Source: an uncultured bacterium
GTDB lineage: Bacteria > Cyanobacteriota > Vampirovibrionia > Gastranaerophilales > Gastranaerophilaceae
Reading direction: 5' to 3'
Length of the DNA: 36,343 nucleotides
Assembly: GCA_902792085.1 (NCBI GenBank)
Contig: CADAYE010000025.1
Span: 1-36,343, forward strand
The notes beneath the pieces are model-generated. The model was not told the DNA's origin and did not search any database. It worked only from the letters and a program-made list of their open reading frames with translations. Position 1 is the first letter of the stretch, and every line of letters starts with the position of its first letter. Shown piece after piece: positions 1 through 7,613 of this stretch. The translations under genes were made by a program, and so were the position numbers.

Positions 1-19
1 AAATTGATAAAATTTCATT

Positions 20-238
20 ATGAATAATATTGAATTAATAAAACTCGGTCAAAAAATTGCTTTTGAAAGAAAGAAAAGAAACTTATCACAAGAGCAATTA
101 GCAGAACTATCAAATATTTCAACTCATGGTATAAGTAATATTGAAAATGGTAAGACAAATATTAAATATACAAACTTATTACAAATTTCCACTGCTTTTG
201 AAATGAGAGTTTGTGAGTTATTAGATTTTAATTTGTAA
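20..238 (+). CDS. small XRE-family helix-turn-helix regulator
   Basis: A 72-residue protein that is almost entirely one Cro/C1-type HTH domain. The order is helix 1 (LGQKIAFERKKRNLSQ), the turn SQEQLAELS, a recognition helix around SNISTHGISNIENGK, and a closing helix ending MRVCELLDF. It is a DNA-binding transcriptional regulator with no effector domain, so it probably acts as an autorepressor or as part of a small switch; its partner would lie left of the window. No Shine-Dalgarno is visible. Instead a TAAAAT hexamer preceded by TG (extended -10, bases 8-13) ends exactly 6 nt before the ATG, which suggests a leaderless message. The stop codon lies inside the first copy of a palindromic repeat. 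Confidence 0.85.
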   Translation: MNNIELIKLGQKIAFERKKRNLSQEQLAELSNISTHGISNIENGKTNIKYTNLLQISTAFEMRVCELLDFNL

Positions 239-291
239 GTTGGGGTTTCTACCCCAACAATAAAGAAGGTTGGGCTGAAAGCCCAACTTAC
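230..291. repeat. double-hairpin intergenic repeat, copy 1
   Basis: Two adjacent perfect hairpins: GTTGGGGT/ACCCCAAC (239-246 with 251-258, 4-nt loop) and GTTGGGCT/AGCCCAAC (269-276 with 280-287, GAA loop). The first ten bases include the stop codon of the upstream regulator. A second copy is at 352-412. REP-like; it may work as a transcript 3' end, but no U-tract follows. Confidence 0.85.
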
Positions 292-300
292 TGATTACTA

Positions 301-334
301 CTCATAAATCTGTAAAGGACTATTCACAATTCAC
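301..334. repeat. direct repeat unit, copy 1 (CTCATAARTCYGTAAAR...)
   Basis: About 34 bp beginning CTCATAAATCTGTAAAGGAC and continuing into ATTCACAATTCAC. It recurs with few changes at 532-564 (CTCATAAGTCCGTAAAGAAC). It is non-coding and AT-rich. The pair brackets the palindromic block upstream of the proA 3' end. Confidence 0.7.
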
Positions 335-351
335 TATTTACCATTCACTCA

Positions 352-412
352 AATTTGTAAGTTGGGGTTTTTACCCCAACAATCTTAATGTTAGGCTGAA
401 AGCCCAACTTAC
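352..412. repeat. double-hairpin intergenic repeat, copy 2
   Basis: Second copy of the unit at 230-291. The first hairpin is intact (361-368 with 373-380, TTTT loop). The second stem has one mismatch (GTTAGGCT against AGCCCAAC, 390-397 with 401-408). The identical leading bases AATTTGTAAGTTGGGG show that the repeat includes the string that forms the stop codon of the regulator in copy 1. Confidence 0.8.
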
Positions 413-429
413 ATTTTAATACAAAAAGC

Positions 430-512
430 CTAAAACCCACCCTTAATCCCTCCCTAAATAGGGAGGGAAACTTATTCCTCCCCTAAGTAGGGGAGGTTAG
501 GCGGGGTTTTGG
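430..512. repeat. nested palindromic element
   Basis: Two perfect 8-bp hairpins in tandem, CCCTCCCT/AGGGAGGG (448-455 with 460-467) and CCTCCCCT/AGGGGAGG (477-484 with 489-496). They lie inside a longer imperfect outer pairing of TAAAACCCACC with GGCGGGGTTTT. The stem text resembles the palindromic cores of the mobile repeats at 15170 and 18349. With the flanking repeats it accounts for most of the 362-bp gap between the regulator and proA; I see no gene there. Confidence 0.75.
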
Positions 513-531
513 TTTATCAGAGATGAAAATA

Positions 532-564
532 CTCATAAGTCCGTAAAGAACTATTCACAATTCA
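532..564. repeat. direct repeat unit, copy 2
   Basis: Second copy of the 301-334 repeat, ending in the same ATTCACAATTCAC string. It sits 36 bp past the proA stop codon on that gene's downstream side. Confidence 0.7.
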
Positions 565-600
565 CCATTCTCTCAAAAGCATTAGCCAACCTGCTTTCAA

Positions 601-1851
601 CTATAAAATATCCCTGTGATGAAATTGTTTTATCCCTTTTGCGTAATCATCAACTATTTGACCTTTTCCGTGCAGTTTGTATTTGTAAATTGTCAAACCG
701 TCCAACCCGACAGGACCTCTTGCGTGTGTTTTGTTTGTGGAAATTCCGACTTCAGCGCCAAATCCATAGCGAAAGCCGTCAGCAAATCGGGTGGAAGCAT
801 TATGATATACTCCGGCGCTGTCAACCTCATTCATAAATTTTTCAGCATTATTCAAATTATTTGTAATTATACTATCTGTATGCCCTGAACCGTATTTGTT
901 GATGTGCGCTATTGCTTGTTCTATATTATCAATAATTTTAACGGATAAAATCTTATCCCCGTACTCAATTTCCCAACTTTCCGGATTCATTTCAAGTTTT
1001 ATTTCTTCAAGTTGAAGTGCGGCTAACAGTTCGTCTTTTTTACCAAAATCTTTGTGTATCAAAAGCGTTTCTACTGCGTTGCATGCGCTTGGATATTGCG
1101 TTTTTGCATCAACAACTATTCTTATTGCATCGTCAATATTTGCATTTTCGTCAACAAAAATATGGCAAATTCCGCTTGCGTGTCCCAAAACAGGAATTTT
1201 GGTATTTTCTTTTATGTATTGAACAAGTTTATTACCCCCTCTTGGGATAATCAGATTTATATATTCATCACATTTAAGCATCTGCGAAATATCTTCATGC
1301 GTAAAAACCTGCTGGATTACATTATCAGGAAATCCTGAAACTTGTGCTAATGCGTTGTTCATTATTTCCATGATTTTTTTGTTTGTATTAATCGATTCTT
1401 TTCCGCCTTTTAAAATGACTGCATTTGAAGATTTTATGGCAAGAGCGGAAATCTGCGTGATGACATCAGGTCTTGCTTCAAAAATTATTCCCAAAACACC
1501 GATTGGGCAGGATACTTTTTCTAAAATCAAATCTTTATCAAGTTCGCGTTTTAGTAAAATTTTACCGACAGGATTATCAAGTTTTGAAATATCACGAACT
1601 CCCTGAATCATATCTCTCATTTTGTTTTCGTCAAGTTTTAGACGATTGAATGTGGATTTTGAAAGTTTGCCCTCATTTACAAGATTTTGCGCATTTTCTA
1701 AATCCTGTTTATTAGCAGAAAAAATTTCTTCTTTATGAGTTTCTATAGCAACAGCAATCATATTCAAAGCATTGTTTTTTATTTCAACATCTGCACCTGC
1801 AATTTTTAATGATGCTTCTTTTGCGTTTTTTGCAATTTGAATAAAGTCCAT
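601..1851 (-). CDS. proA: gamma-glutamyl phosphate reductase (proline biosynthesis)
   Basis: ProA carries out the NADPH-dependent reduction of gamma-glutamyl phosphate to glutamate 5-semialdehyde, the second step of proline synthesis, in the cytoplasm. The 416-residue length is typical. An aldehyde-dehydrogenase fold is evident: the nucleotide-binding region around GVLGIIFEARPDV and LKGGKESINTN, then the catalytic-cysteine segment YPSACNAVETLL with the nucleophile at Cys257. The C-terminal block HNASTRFADGFRYGFGAEVGIST is also conserved in ProA. It lies downstream of proB on the same strand with a 116-bp gap occupied by a palindromic repeat, so the two are probably cotranscribed. The start ATG follows an AAGG about 12 nt upstream. 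Confidence 0.97.
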   Translation of the reverse strand: MDFIQIAKNAKEASLKIAGADVEIKNNALNMIAVAIETHKEEIFSANKQDLENAQNLVNEGKLSKSTFNRLKLDENKMRDMIQGVRDISKLDNPVGKILLKRELDKDLILEKVSCPIGVLGIIFEARPDVITQISALAIKSSNAVILKGGKESINTNKKIMEIMNNALAQVSGFPDNVIQQVFTHEDISQMLKCDEYINLIIPRGGNKLVQYIKENTKIPVLGHASGICHIFVDENANIDDAIRIVVDAKTQYPSACNAVETLLIHKDFGKKDELLAALQLEEIKLEMNPESWEIEYGDKILSVKIIDNIEQAIAHINKYGSGHTDSIITNNLNNAEKFMNEVDSAGVYHNASTRFADGFRYGFGAEVGISTNKTHARGPVGLDGLTIYKYKLHGKGQIVDDYAKGIKQFHHRDIL

Positions 1852-1874
1852 ATTAATGTTTATCCTTACTTAAT

Positions 1875-1952
1875 TGGTCATCCTGAATTTATTTCAGGAT
1901 CTAATAATTTAATTAAATTGACAGATTCTGAAACAAGTTCAGAATGACAAAC
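1875..1952. repeat. inverted repeat of the GTCATCCTGAA...TTCAGG type between proB and proA
   Basis: The two arms GGTCATCCTGAA... and ...TTCAGAATGACAAACC are mutually inverted. Each arm is itself a hairpin: CCTGAA/TTCAGG at 1882-1898, and TTCTGAA/TTCAGAA at 1926-1944. This text matches a dispersed palindromic family seen in many bacterial genomes (recalled from general knowledge, not searched). It sits inside the proB-proA transcription unit, where it could fold in the message and alter proA expression. Confidence 0.8.
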
Positions 1953-1967
1953 CAGTTACATGTCTGA

Positions 1968-3116
1968 CTATAATATTGTTATATTATCTCTTGTTATGAT
2001 TGCGTCATAGTTTTTGAAACCAAGAATTTCAACAATACTGTCGGAATGACAACCGATAACTTTTCTGCATGCATCCGAATCGTAATTAACAATTCCTCTT
2101 GCAAATTCATTGCCCTGTTCATCAAGGATAGATATTACATCGCCTTTTTTAAAATCGTTTTTAACATCAACAACACCGATAGGTAAAAGACTTTTTTCAT
2201 CCTGAATAAGAGCATTTTTTGCCCCGTCATTAACGGTAATTTTGCCGATAATGTTTGTGGCATAACCTATCCAGCGTTTTTTGTCAGAAAGATTTTCATC
2301 AGACGGTAAAAACATTGTCCCAAAATCCTGACCTTCAAAAATTTTCTTGATTATAAACGGCTCTTTACCGTTTGCAATCAATACTTTCCCGCCAAACCTT
2401 GTTACCATTCGGGCTGACAACAGTTTTGATTCCATACCTCCACGCCCGCCATCAGAAACACCTGACGCCAACGCAATTATTTCGTCGTTAACTTCTTCAA
2501 CCTCTTTAATCAACTTTGCATCAGGGTTATTTTTCGGGTTTGAATCATAAAGTCCGTTTACATCAGATAAAATTATGAGCAAATCCGCATCAAGTTCACT
2601 TGCAACAAGTGCTGAAAGTTTATCATTATCAGAGAAATTTACCTGCATTTCTACTTCGGGTGCTCTTGCGATGAGTTCTATTGTTGAAACTGTATCGTTT
2701 TGATTGACAATCGGTATTGCTCCGAGTTCAAGAAGTTTATTAAATGTTGTTCTCAGACTCAAATATCTTTCTCTTATTGAAAAATCGTCCTCGGTCAAAA
2801 GAATTTGAGCGGCAGTTAAACCATAAGTATCAAAGCCGTTTTCATAAACAGACATCAACTTGCATTGACCGATAGCAGCACATGCCTGTTTTAGTGCAAT
2901 GCCTTTGGTATCTGACAAATTCAGTCGTTTTTTGCCCATTCCGACTGCACCAGAGGTTACAATAATCACTTCTTTCCCTGATTTTACAAGGTTTGCAATA
3001 TCTTCAATAAATGTATAAACTCTTGGCAGAGAGATAAAACCTTCGTCATTTCTCAAAATGTTTGTGCCAAGTTTAATTACTATTCTCTTTGCGTTTATAA
3101 ATTCTTTTTTGTCCAT
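1968..3116 (-). CDS. proB: glutamate 5-kinase with C-terminal PUA domain (proline biosynthesis)
   Basis: ProB phosphorylates glutamate with ATP to gamma-glutamyl phosphate, the committed and usually proline-inhibited step; ProA takes the labile product. The 382 residues divide into an amino-acid-kinase domain (about 1-260; KRIVIKLGTNIL, VTSGAVGMGKKRL, NQNDTVS, FSDNDKLSA, ILSDVNGLYDSNP) and a PUA domain (about 275-360; RWIGYATNIIGKITVNDGA to FARGIVNY). The segment between NDTVS and SDNDKLSA is somewhat longer than I expect of the family, which may be a lineage trait. It is first in the minus-strand proBA unit and divergent from the tyrA-like gene. Confidence 0.97.
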   Translation of the reverse strand: MDKKEFINAKRIVIKLGTNILRNDEGFISLPRVYTFIEDIANLVKSGKEVIIVTSGAVGMGKKRLNLSDTKGIALKQACAAIGQCKLMSVYENGFDTYGLTAAQILLTEDDFSIRERYLSLRTTFNKLLELGAIPIVNQNDTVSTIELIARAPEVEMQVNFSDNDKLSALVASELDADLLIILSDVNGLYDSNPKNNPDAKLIKEVEEVNDEIIALASGVSDGGRGGMESKLLSARMVTRFGGKVLIANGKEPFIIKKIFEGQDFGTMFLPSDENLSDKKRWIGYATNIIGKITVNDGAKNALIQDEKSLLPIGVVDVKNDFKKGDVISILDEQGNEFARGIVNYDSDACRKVIGCHSDSIVEILGFKNYDAIITRDNITIL

Positions 3117-3175
3117 AGATTAATATTAACATAATTTTCAAAAATATGTTAATATTACAAAATAAAGGAGAAAAT

Positions 3176-3928
3176 ATGAAAATCGGTGTTATAGGTTTGG
3201 GTTTAATCGGCGGTTCGATATTTAAGGATTTAATTCGTCTTAATTATGATGTAGTTGCGGTTTCAAAATCGCAAAACGGTGAAAATATCTATAAAACTTA
3301 TGATGCTTTAAAGGACAGAGATTTGATTTTTGTATGTTCTCCAATGAATAAAACGCTTGCAGTACTTGATGAACTTGAAAATTTTCTGCAAAATACAACA
3401 GTTGTAACTGATGTCTGTTCGCTCAAACGATTTGTCAGTCAAAAACGGTATTCATACAATTTTATTCCTTCTCATCCAATGGCGGGAACAGAGAATAAAG
3501 GGTTTGAAAACTCTTTTGAGGGGTTATTTAAAGGTGCGAAATGGGTAATTACAAAAAATATTGATGAAAATAACATTTTGATAAAAATAATCAAACAACT
3601 CGGTGCAACACCTGTTTATGCAACTCCGGAAGAACATGATAAAGCGGCGGCTTTAATTTCTCATATGCCGATGCTTATTGCTCAGGCAATTTTTAAAACC
3701 GCGCAGGATAATAAACTTGCGCTTGAAATGGCTTCATCAGGGTTTAGAGATATGACACGCCTTGCTCTTTCAAATACCGAAATGGCAAACGATATGATTA
3801 CTATGAACTCTGACAACATTGAACAGTCAATTTTGTCTTTATATAAATCAGTAGGCGAACTTACTCAAAATGATTATTTAAACCAAATTGAACAAATTAA
3901 AAACAAACGGAAACAAATGTTTTTATAA
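3176..3928 (+). CDS. tyrA: prephenate/arogenate dehydrogenase family protein (tyrosine biosynthesis)
   Basis: A TyrA-type oxidoreductase, expected to oxidatively decarboxylate prephenate or arogenate with NAD(P)+ on the way to tyrosine. It starts with a Rossmann motif, GVIGLGLIGGS, and has the family segments VTDVCSLK, the substrate-binding SHPMAGTENKGF, and HDKAAALISHMPMLIAQA. At 250 residues it has no ACT domain, so feedback control would need another route. The start is set at 3176 because AAAGGAGA lies just before this ATG; an upstream in-frame ATG at 3146 would put that Shine-Dalgarno inside the gene. Specificity for prephenate versus arogenate cannot be read from the sequence. A DAHP synthase lies 1.2 kb downstream on the same strand. 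Confidence 0.9.
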   Translation: MKIGVIGLGLIGGSIFKDLIRLNYDVVAVSKSQNGENIYKTYDALKDRDLIFVCSPMNKTLAVLDELENFLQNTTVVTDVCSLKRFVSQKRYSYNFIPSHPMAGTENKGFENSFEGLFKGAKWVITKNIDENNILIKIIKQLGATPVYATPEEHDKAAALISHMPMLIAQAIFKTAQDNKLALEMASSGFRDMTRLALSNTEMANDMITMNSDNIEQSILSLYKSVGELTQNDYLNQIEQIKNKRKQMFL

Positions 3929-4360
3929 TCTTTGAGTAATCTTGATAATTTTTGCTTTATGGTCTTTTAACTGACTTTGCAGGTCGTTTATAACTTCTTT
4001 TACCTGCTCTTTTTCATAATACTCGGTTGAAAAAATTTTAATATTCTCTTTTTGTTTGCTGTAAAAAGAAAGATAATATGAAGTGTAACCTTTTGCATAC
4101 ATATTCCCTGAAACAGTATTAGGAATAAATGTCACATACTGAATATTTGAAATTGCAATTAAATCCTCTCGCTTTTTGGAATTTAACATGTTTGTTTTTT
4201 CAACATAGCAATTATCTTCGCTTTTGTTGCAAACCAGCGTTTCTTCCTTGTAATTGGTAAACAAACCGACTGTTATCCCGATAAAAAGAAAAACCGAAAT
4301 GACTATTATTATAAAATTTCTTTTGCCTTTGTTTATAGTTTCAACAGGTGTTCTATCCAT
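3923..4360 (-). CDS. small single-pass membrane protein of unknown function
   Basis: 145 residues with a basic N-terminus (about 1-13) followed by one hydrophobic helix (about 14-34; NFIIIVISVFLFIGITVGLF). The remainder is mixed alpha/beta and probably extracytoplasmic, with two cysteines close together (CNKSEDNC) that could form a disulphide. I do not recognise the family. Its stop codon overlaps the end of the tyrA-like gene by 6 bp in convergent orientation. It has a clear Shine-Dalgarno (GGAGAG) and diverges from the HAD phosphatase gene. Confidence 0.75.
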   Translation of the reverse strand: MDRTPVETINKGKRNFIIIVISVFLFIGITVGLFTNYKEETLVCNKSEDNCYVEKTNMLNSKKREDLIAISNIQYVTFIPNTVSGNMYAKGYTSYYLSFYSKQKENIKIFSTEYYEKEQVKEVINDLQSQLKDHKAKIIKITQRL

Positions 4361-4409
4361 AATTTTCTCTCCGTATTAATATACAATTTATCATAAAAAT
4401 AAGTTGTTG

Positions 4410-4415
4410 TATAAT
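4410..4415 (+). promoter_or_regulatory. -10 box for leaderless gph
   Basis: A perfect TATAAT whose last base is 6 nt before the ATG at 4422. That would place transcription start at or next to the A of the start codon. No Shine-Dalgarno lies between. A -35 element is weak (TTTATC at 4387-4392, 17-bp spacer). Confidence 0.65.
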
Positions 4416-4421
4416 ATTTTT

Positions 4422-5072
4422 ATGAATAAAAAAGCGGTTATTTTTGATTTGGACGGTACTTTATTAAACACTCTTGAAGATTTGGCAGACAGTACAAATT
4501 TTGCTCTTGAATATTATAAATTTCCCCGAAGAACCGTTGATGAAATCAGACAATTTGTCGGCAACGGAGTTAAAAAACTTATTGAACGCGCTATTCCTGA
4601 CGGTTTAAATAATCCATATTTTGAAAATTGCCTTGCTCTTTTTAAAAAGCATTATAAGGAAAATATGTTTAATAAAACGGCGTGTTATGAGGGTATATCT
4701 CAAATGCTTGATAAATTAAAGACGAACGGTATCAAAACTGCTGTTGTGTCAAATAAATTTGACGATGCTGTAAAAGGTCTATGCGATAAGTATTTTGACG
4801 GTTTAATTGATTTTTGTGCAGGCGAAAATGAACAACTTGGGATAAGAAAAAAGCCTTCCCCCGATACAGTATTAAGGGTTTTGAAAGAATTTAATTTATC
4901 TTCTGATGAAGCAATTTATGTCGGAGATTCCGAAGTGGATATTCAAACCGCAAAAAATGCTGATATGGATTGTATAAGCGTTTTGTGGGGTTTTAAAAAT
5001 AAAGAATTTTTGCTCAATAACGGAGCAAAAATTCTAATATCAAAACCTGATGAAATTTTCGAATACTTGTAA
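4422..5072 (+). CDS. gph: HAD-superfamily phosphatase, phosphoglycolate-phosphatase type
   Basis: A cytoplasmic HAD hydrolase of 216 residues with all four motifs: DLDGTLLNT (nucleophile and general acid Asp), VVSNK (motif II), the lysine region around RKKPSPDTV (motif III), and VGDSEVDIQTAKNA (motif IV, Mg2+ binding). A helical cap follows motif I. Phosphoglycolate phosphatase (Gph) is the closest named family; pyrophosphatase or other small-phosphate activity cannot be excluded. The start is taken at ATG 4422 (MNKKAVIFDLDG). A TTG 18 bp upstream is less likely because the TATAAT box lies between the two. It is followed at 39 bp by the DAHP synthase. Confidence 0.85.
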   Translation: MNKKAVIFDLDGTLLNTLEDLADSTNFALEYYKFPRRTVDEIRQFVGNGVKKLIERAIPDGLNNPYFENCLALFKKHYKENMFNKTACYEGISQMLDKLKTNGIKTAVVSNKFDDAVKGLCDKYFDGLIDFCAGENEQLGIRKKPSPDTVLRVLKEFNLSSDEAIYVGDSEVDIQTAKNADMDCISVLWGFKNKEFLLNNGAKILISKPDEIFEYL

Positions 5073-5111
5073 TATAATTAGCAAAGGAATAGAAATTAGA
5101 AAGTATAAAAT

Positions 5112-6161
5112 ATGATTATCATAATGGAAAAAACGGCTACACAGGATAATATTCAGGCCGTAATGAATATATTAAAAGAACATGGTTTTCGTGCAATTTT
5201 GCATGAGGGTGCAGTTCATACAGTAATTGACGCATTGGGGGATAAAACAAGTCTTTCTCCTGATAGGCTTGATGCTATGGAAGGGGTTAGTCATGTAAAA
5301 CTTATCAGAGAACCATACAGAATGGCATCTCGAGACCGAAAGCCGGAGGATACCGTAATTGAATTTGATAACGGTGTAAAAATCGGCGGGGCAAACAGAC
5401 CTGTTTTTATGGTTGGTCCTTGTTCAGTTGAAGATGATTATGATGGACTTTTGCAGGTAGCAGTTGCGGCAAAAGAAATGGGTTGTCAATTTTTAAGAGG
5501 GGGAGCCTTCAAACCCCGCACTTCGCCTTACGATTTTGACGGTTTGGGTGAAAAAGCGCTTAAATATCTTGCAAAAGCAAAAGAAGAAACAGGGCTTTTA
5601 GTAGTGACAGAACTTATGGATTCAAGCGATTTGGATTTGGTTTGTGAATATGCTGATGTTATTCAGATTGGTGCAAGAAATATGCAGAATTTCAGGCTTT
5701 TAAAATCTGTCGGGAAATGCTCAAAACCTGTAGTTCTTAAAAGAGGTCCGGCAAGTACGATAAAAGAATTTTTGCTTGCGGCGGAACATATTATGTATAA
5801 CGGGAATGAAAAAGTTATTCTTTGTGAAAGAGGGGTAAAAGGTTTTGACAGTTCTTATACAAGAAATGTTCTTGATATATCTGCAATTCCTGTTATCAAA
5901 AAATATTCACATTTACCTGTCATTGTTGACCCGAGTCATGGTACAGGTCAAAGATATCTTATTGAACCTATGGCAAAAGCGGGGCTTGTTGCCGGAGCAG
6001 ATGGTGTTATGGTAGAAGTACATCATAATCCTGCGCAAGCTTTAAGTGACGGGAAACAAAGTCTTTCTATTTCGCAATTTAAAGAAGTATTTGCAAAACT
6101 CAATTCTATAATTGACGTATTACATCTTGAAAAGAGTATGTCTTTACCGAATGTTGAATAG
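5112..6161 (+). CDS. aroF: 3-deoxy-7-phosphoheptulonate (DAHP) synthase, AroF/KDSA-related type with N-terminal ferredoxin-like domain
   Basis: DAHP synthase condenses phosphoenolpyruvate with erythrose 4-phosphate, the first step of the shikimate pathway. The 349 residues start with a regulatory ferredoxin-like domain (about 1-70; MIIIMEKTATQDNIQAVMNILKEHGF) of the Thermotoga/Bacillus type, then a TIM barrel. Visible motifs are MVGPCSVE, FLRGGAFKPRTSPYDFDG, QIGARNMQNF, PVVLKRG, CERGVKGF and PVIVDPSHGTG, which supply metal and PEP ligands. The N-terminal domain is where aromatic end-product inhibition acts in this family. The first ATG is chosen because the common family start is MIIVMK...; an ATG at 5124 is the alternative. 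No good Shine-Dalgarno is seen. Confidence 0.95.
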   Translation: MIIIMEKTATQDNIQAVMNILKEHGFRAILHEGAVHTVIDALGDKTSLSPDRLDAMEGVSHVKLIREPYRMASRDRKPEDTVIEFDNGVKIGGANRPVFMVGPCSVEDDYDGLLQVAVAAKEMGCQFLRGGAFKPRTSPYDFDGLGEKALKYLAKAKEETGLLVVTELMDSSDLDLVCEYADVIQIGARNMQNFRLLKSVGKCSKPVVLKRGPASTIKEFLLAAEHIMYNGNEKVILCERGVKGFDSSYTRNVLDISAIPVIKKYSHLPVIVDPSHGTGQRYLIEPMAKAGLVAGADGVMVEVHHNPAQALSDGKQSLSISQFKEVFAKLNSIIDVLHLEKSMSLPNVE

Positions 6162-6230
6162 TTTTAACATTTGTAACAATTTTGCCTGCTTTCTTCCTAT
6201 ATGCTAATTTATTAGAGGGAGAGAGTAGTT

Positions 6231-7103
6231 ATGAAAAATATTGTGATATATTCAACAAAAAAATCTTCAGAATTTGCTGAAATTGTTGCAGGTATTGAAG
6301 ATGCAGATGTAAGAATAGAAGATGCCGGGAAATTGGCTGATTATGAGTCGCTAAACCCCGGAGTTGTTGTTATCGAAGATGTACCAAATATTAAAGATGT
6401 TTTAATGGTTACAAAATTCAAATCGCCGATTTTATTTGTCGGTGAAACATTCAAAGGCGCTACTGTTCGTGCTGTTGCTTTTGATTATGTAAAAACTCCG
6501 TTAGACAAACAGGAAGTTCTTATTAGAACCAAAAATATGCTAAAGATTAAAGAACTCCGTGATAAAATGAAAACTCTTTCAACTACGGACGAGTTAACAG
6601 GGCTTCATAACAGAAAGTATCTGTTAGAGCGTATGGAACAGGAAATTTCAAGGGCAAAAAGATATGCTACACCGCTTTCTTTATTGCTTTTTGATTTAGA
6701 CTTCTTTAAATCCGTTAACGACATTTACGGTTATGAATGGGGGGATGTTCTTTTAAAATCTATCGCTGATAAATTAAGGCAGGTCATTAGAAAAGAAGAT
6801 ATTCTGACAAGATATGGCGATGAAGAATATGTTGTTGTTCTTCCGAATACTCCTGAAGATAATGCGTTCCTGTTTGCGGAAAGATTCAGAAAAGAAGTTG
6901 AGCGTATGGAATTTATTCCGGCAGGAGAAGAAGAAAGACATCCGATTACAATATCCGGCGGTATTGCAACATTTCCTTGTATTCCTGACACGGAAGAAGA
7001 TGCAAATACGATTATAAGATACGCAGAACACGCATTGTACAATGCTAAAAAACGCGGTAAAAACAAAATTGTTCAATTCTCACAAATCAATTTGGGAGAA
7101 TAA
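6231..7103 (+). CDS. pseudo-receiver + degenerate GGDEF domain protein (c-di-GMP signalling)
   Basis: 290 residues. Positions 1-115 resemble a response-regulator receiver fold (IVIYSTKK, VVVIEDVPN, ILFVGE, YVKTPLDKQE with the Lys-Pro-type turn), but the acidic pocket and phospho-acceptor context are poor, so it is likely a pseudo-receiver. Positions 120-285 are a GGDEF domain (DELTGLHNRKYL, DLDFFKSVNDIYGYEWGD). The signature reads GDEEY at 196-200 instead of GG[DE]EF, and the usual H of NDxxGH is Y. An inhibitory-site RxxD (Arg187-Asp190) is present exactly five residues before the signature. It could be a weak cyclase or a c-di-GMP receptor. A strong terminator follows. Shine-Dalgarno GAGGGAGAGAG precedes the ATG. 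Confidence 0.88.
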   Translation: MKNIVIYSTKKSSEFAEIVAGIEDADVRIEDAGKLADYESLNPGVVVIEDVPNIKDVLMVTKFKSPILFVGETFKGATVRAVAFDYVKTPLDKQEVLIRTKNMLKIKELRDKMKTLSTTDELTGLHNRKYLLERMEQEISRAKRYATPLSLLLFDLDFFKSVNDIYGYEWGDVLLKSIADKLRQVIRKEDILTRYGDEEYVVVLPNTPEDNAFLFAERFRKEVERMEFIPAGEEERHPITISGGIATFPCIPDTEEDANTIIRYAEHALYNAKKRGKNKIVQFSQINLGE

Positions 7104-7149
7104 GTAAAAGTTCCTTTCTGAACACTTACATAGTGTAAATCTGGTTAAT

Positions 7150-7182
7150 AGGCGGTAACTTCCTTATACCGCCTTTTGTTTT
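7150..7182 (+). terminator. intrinsic terminator of the GGDEF gene
   Basis: Perfect 8-bp stem AGGCGGTA/TACCGCCT (7150-7157 with 7167-7174) followed by TTTGTTTT, 46 bp past the stop codon. Confidence 0.85.
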
Positions 7183-7274
7183 ATAAATTATCGCTTTCGT
7201 TTGGGTAAAAGAAAAGGCAAGAACGCTTGCGACAACGAAGAGCTTTTTTATTGTTGTTTATCGTCTTTATTTTT

Positions 7275-7446
7275 GGTAATTATATACTATTTTACAGTAG
7301 CATGTCATTGCGATACAAAGCGAACAGGCGAAATAATAATGAGCCTTGTGAGCCTGTATGTGTCGGATAACTGGATTGCTTCGTCGGAAAGCCATTTCCT
7401 CCTCGCAATGACAGACATATTTACTGTAACATTGTATATAGTTACC
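7275..7446. mobile_element. MITE-like element A (172 bp, 8-bp target duplication)
   Basis: Terminal inverted repeats GGTAATTATATACTATTTTA (from 7275) and, on the other strand, GGTAACTATATACAATGTTA (from 7446), continuing through ACAGTA. Inside lies a second inverted pair, TGTCATTGCGA (7303-7313) and TCGCAATGACA (7403-7413), a core resembling dispersed palindromes of many genomes. The octamer TTATTTTT lies immediately outside both ends (7267-7274 and 7447-7454), a perfect direct repeat consistent with a target duplication. No transposase is encoded; a 115-codon open frame across it is not a believable gene. The ends match elements B and C. Confidence 0.8.
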
Positions 7447-7530
7447 TTATTTTTTAAACGCAATAATGAAAAAATTAACATAATATTAGTATTTTTACGA
7501 GATATTCTGATAATATCTTTTAAAAATCTC

Positions 7531-7559
7531 TTGATTTTTAAATTTTAGCGTATTATTAT
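7531..7559 (+). promoter_or_regulatory. rpsO promoter
   Basis: TTGATT (7531-7536), 17-bp spacer, TATTAT (7554-7559). Transcription would start near 7566, just at the leader hairpin. Confidence 0.6.
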
Positions 7560-7562
7560 CCT

Positions 7563-7598
7563 CTTGTAGAGTGCTTACGCCAATAATCACTCAACAAG
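7563..7598 (+). promoter_or_regulatory. rpsO 5'-leader hairpin (possible S15 autoregulation site)
   Basis: CTTGT-A-GAGTG (7563-7573) pairs with CACTC-A-ACAAG (7588-7598): two 5-bp helices separated by an A/A mismatch and closed by a 14-nt loop. It sits immediately before the Shine-Dalgarno AAAAGGA. S15 is known to repress its own translation through structured leaders that differ between phyla; use of this one is inference. Confidence 0.45.
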
Positions 7599-7613
7599 AA
7601 AAGGAAAAACACA

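Noticed and set aside
230-412. CRISPR array (two similar palindromic repeats)
   Set aside because: Only two copies, each a double hairpin of about 60 bp, with no regular spacers and no cas gene.
1875-1952. Terminator between proB and proA
   Set aside because: The hairpins lack a T-run in the minus-strand direction, and the text matches a dispersed palindromic repeat instead.
3146-3175. Upstream ATG giving a 10-residue longer TyrA-like protein
   Set aside because: The Shine-Dalgarno AAAGGAGA and the Rossmann start MKIGVIG favour ATG 3176.
7201-7548. 115-codon open frame between the GGDEF gene and rpsO
   Set aside because: It runs across MITE-like element A and its inverted repeats, has no Shine-Dalgarno, and its composition follows the repeat rather than a protein.
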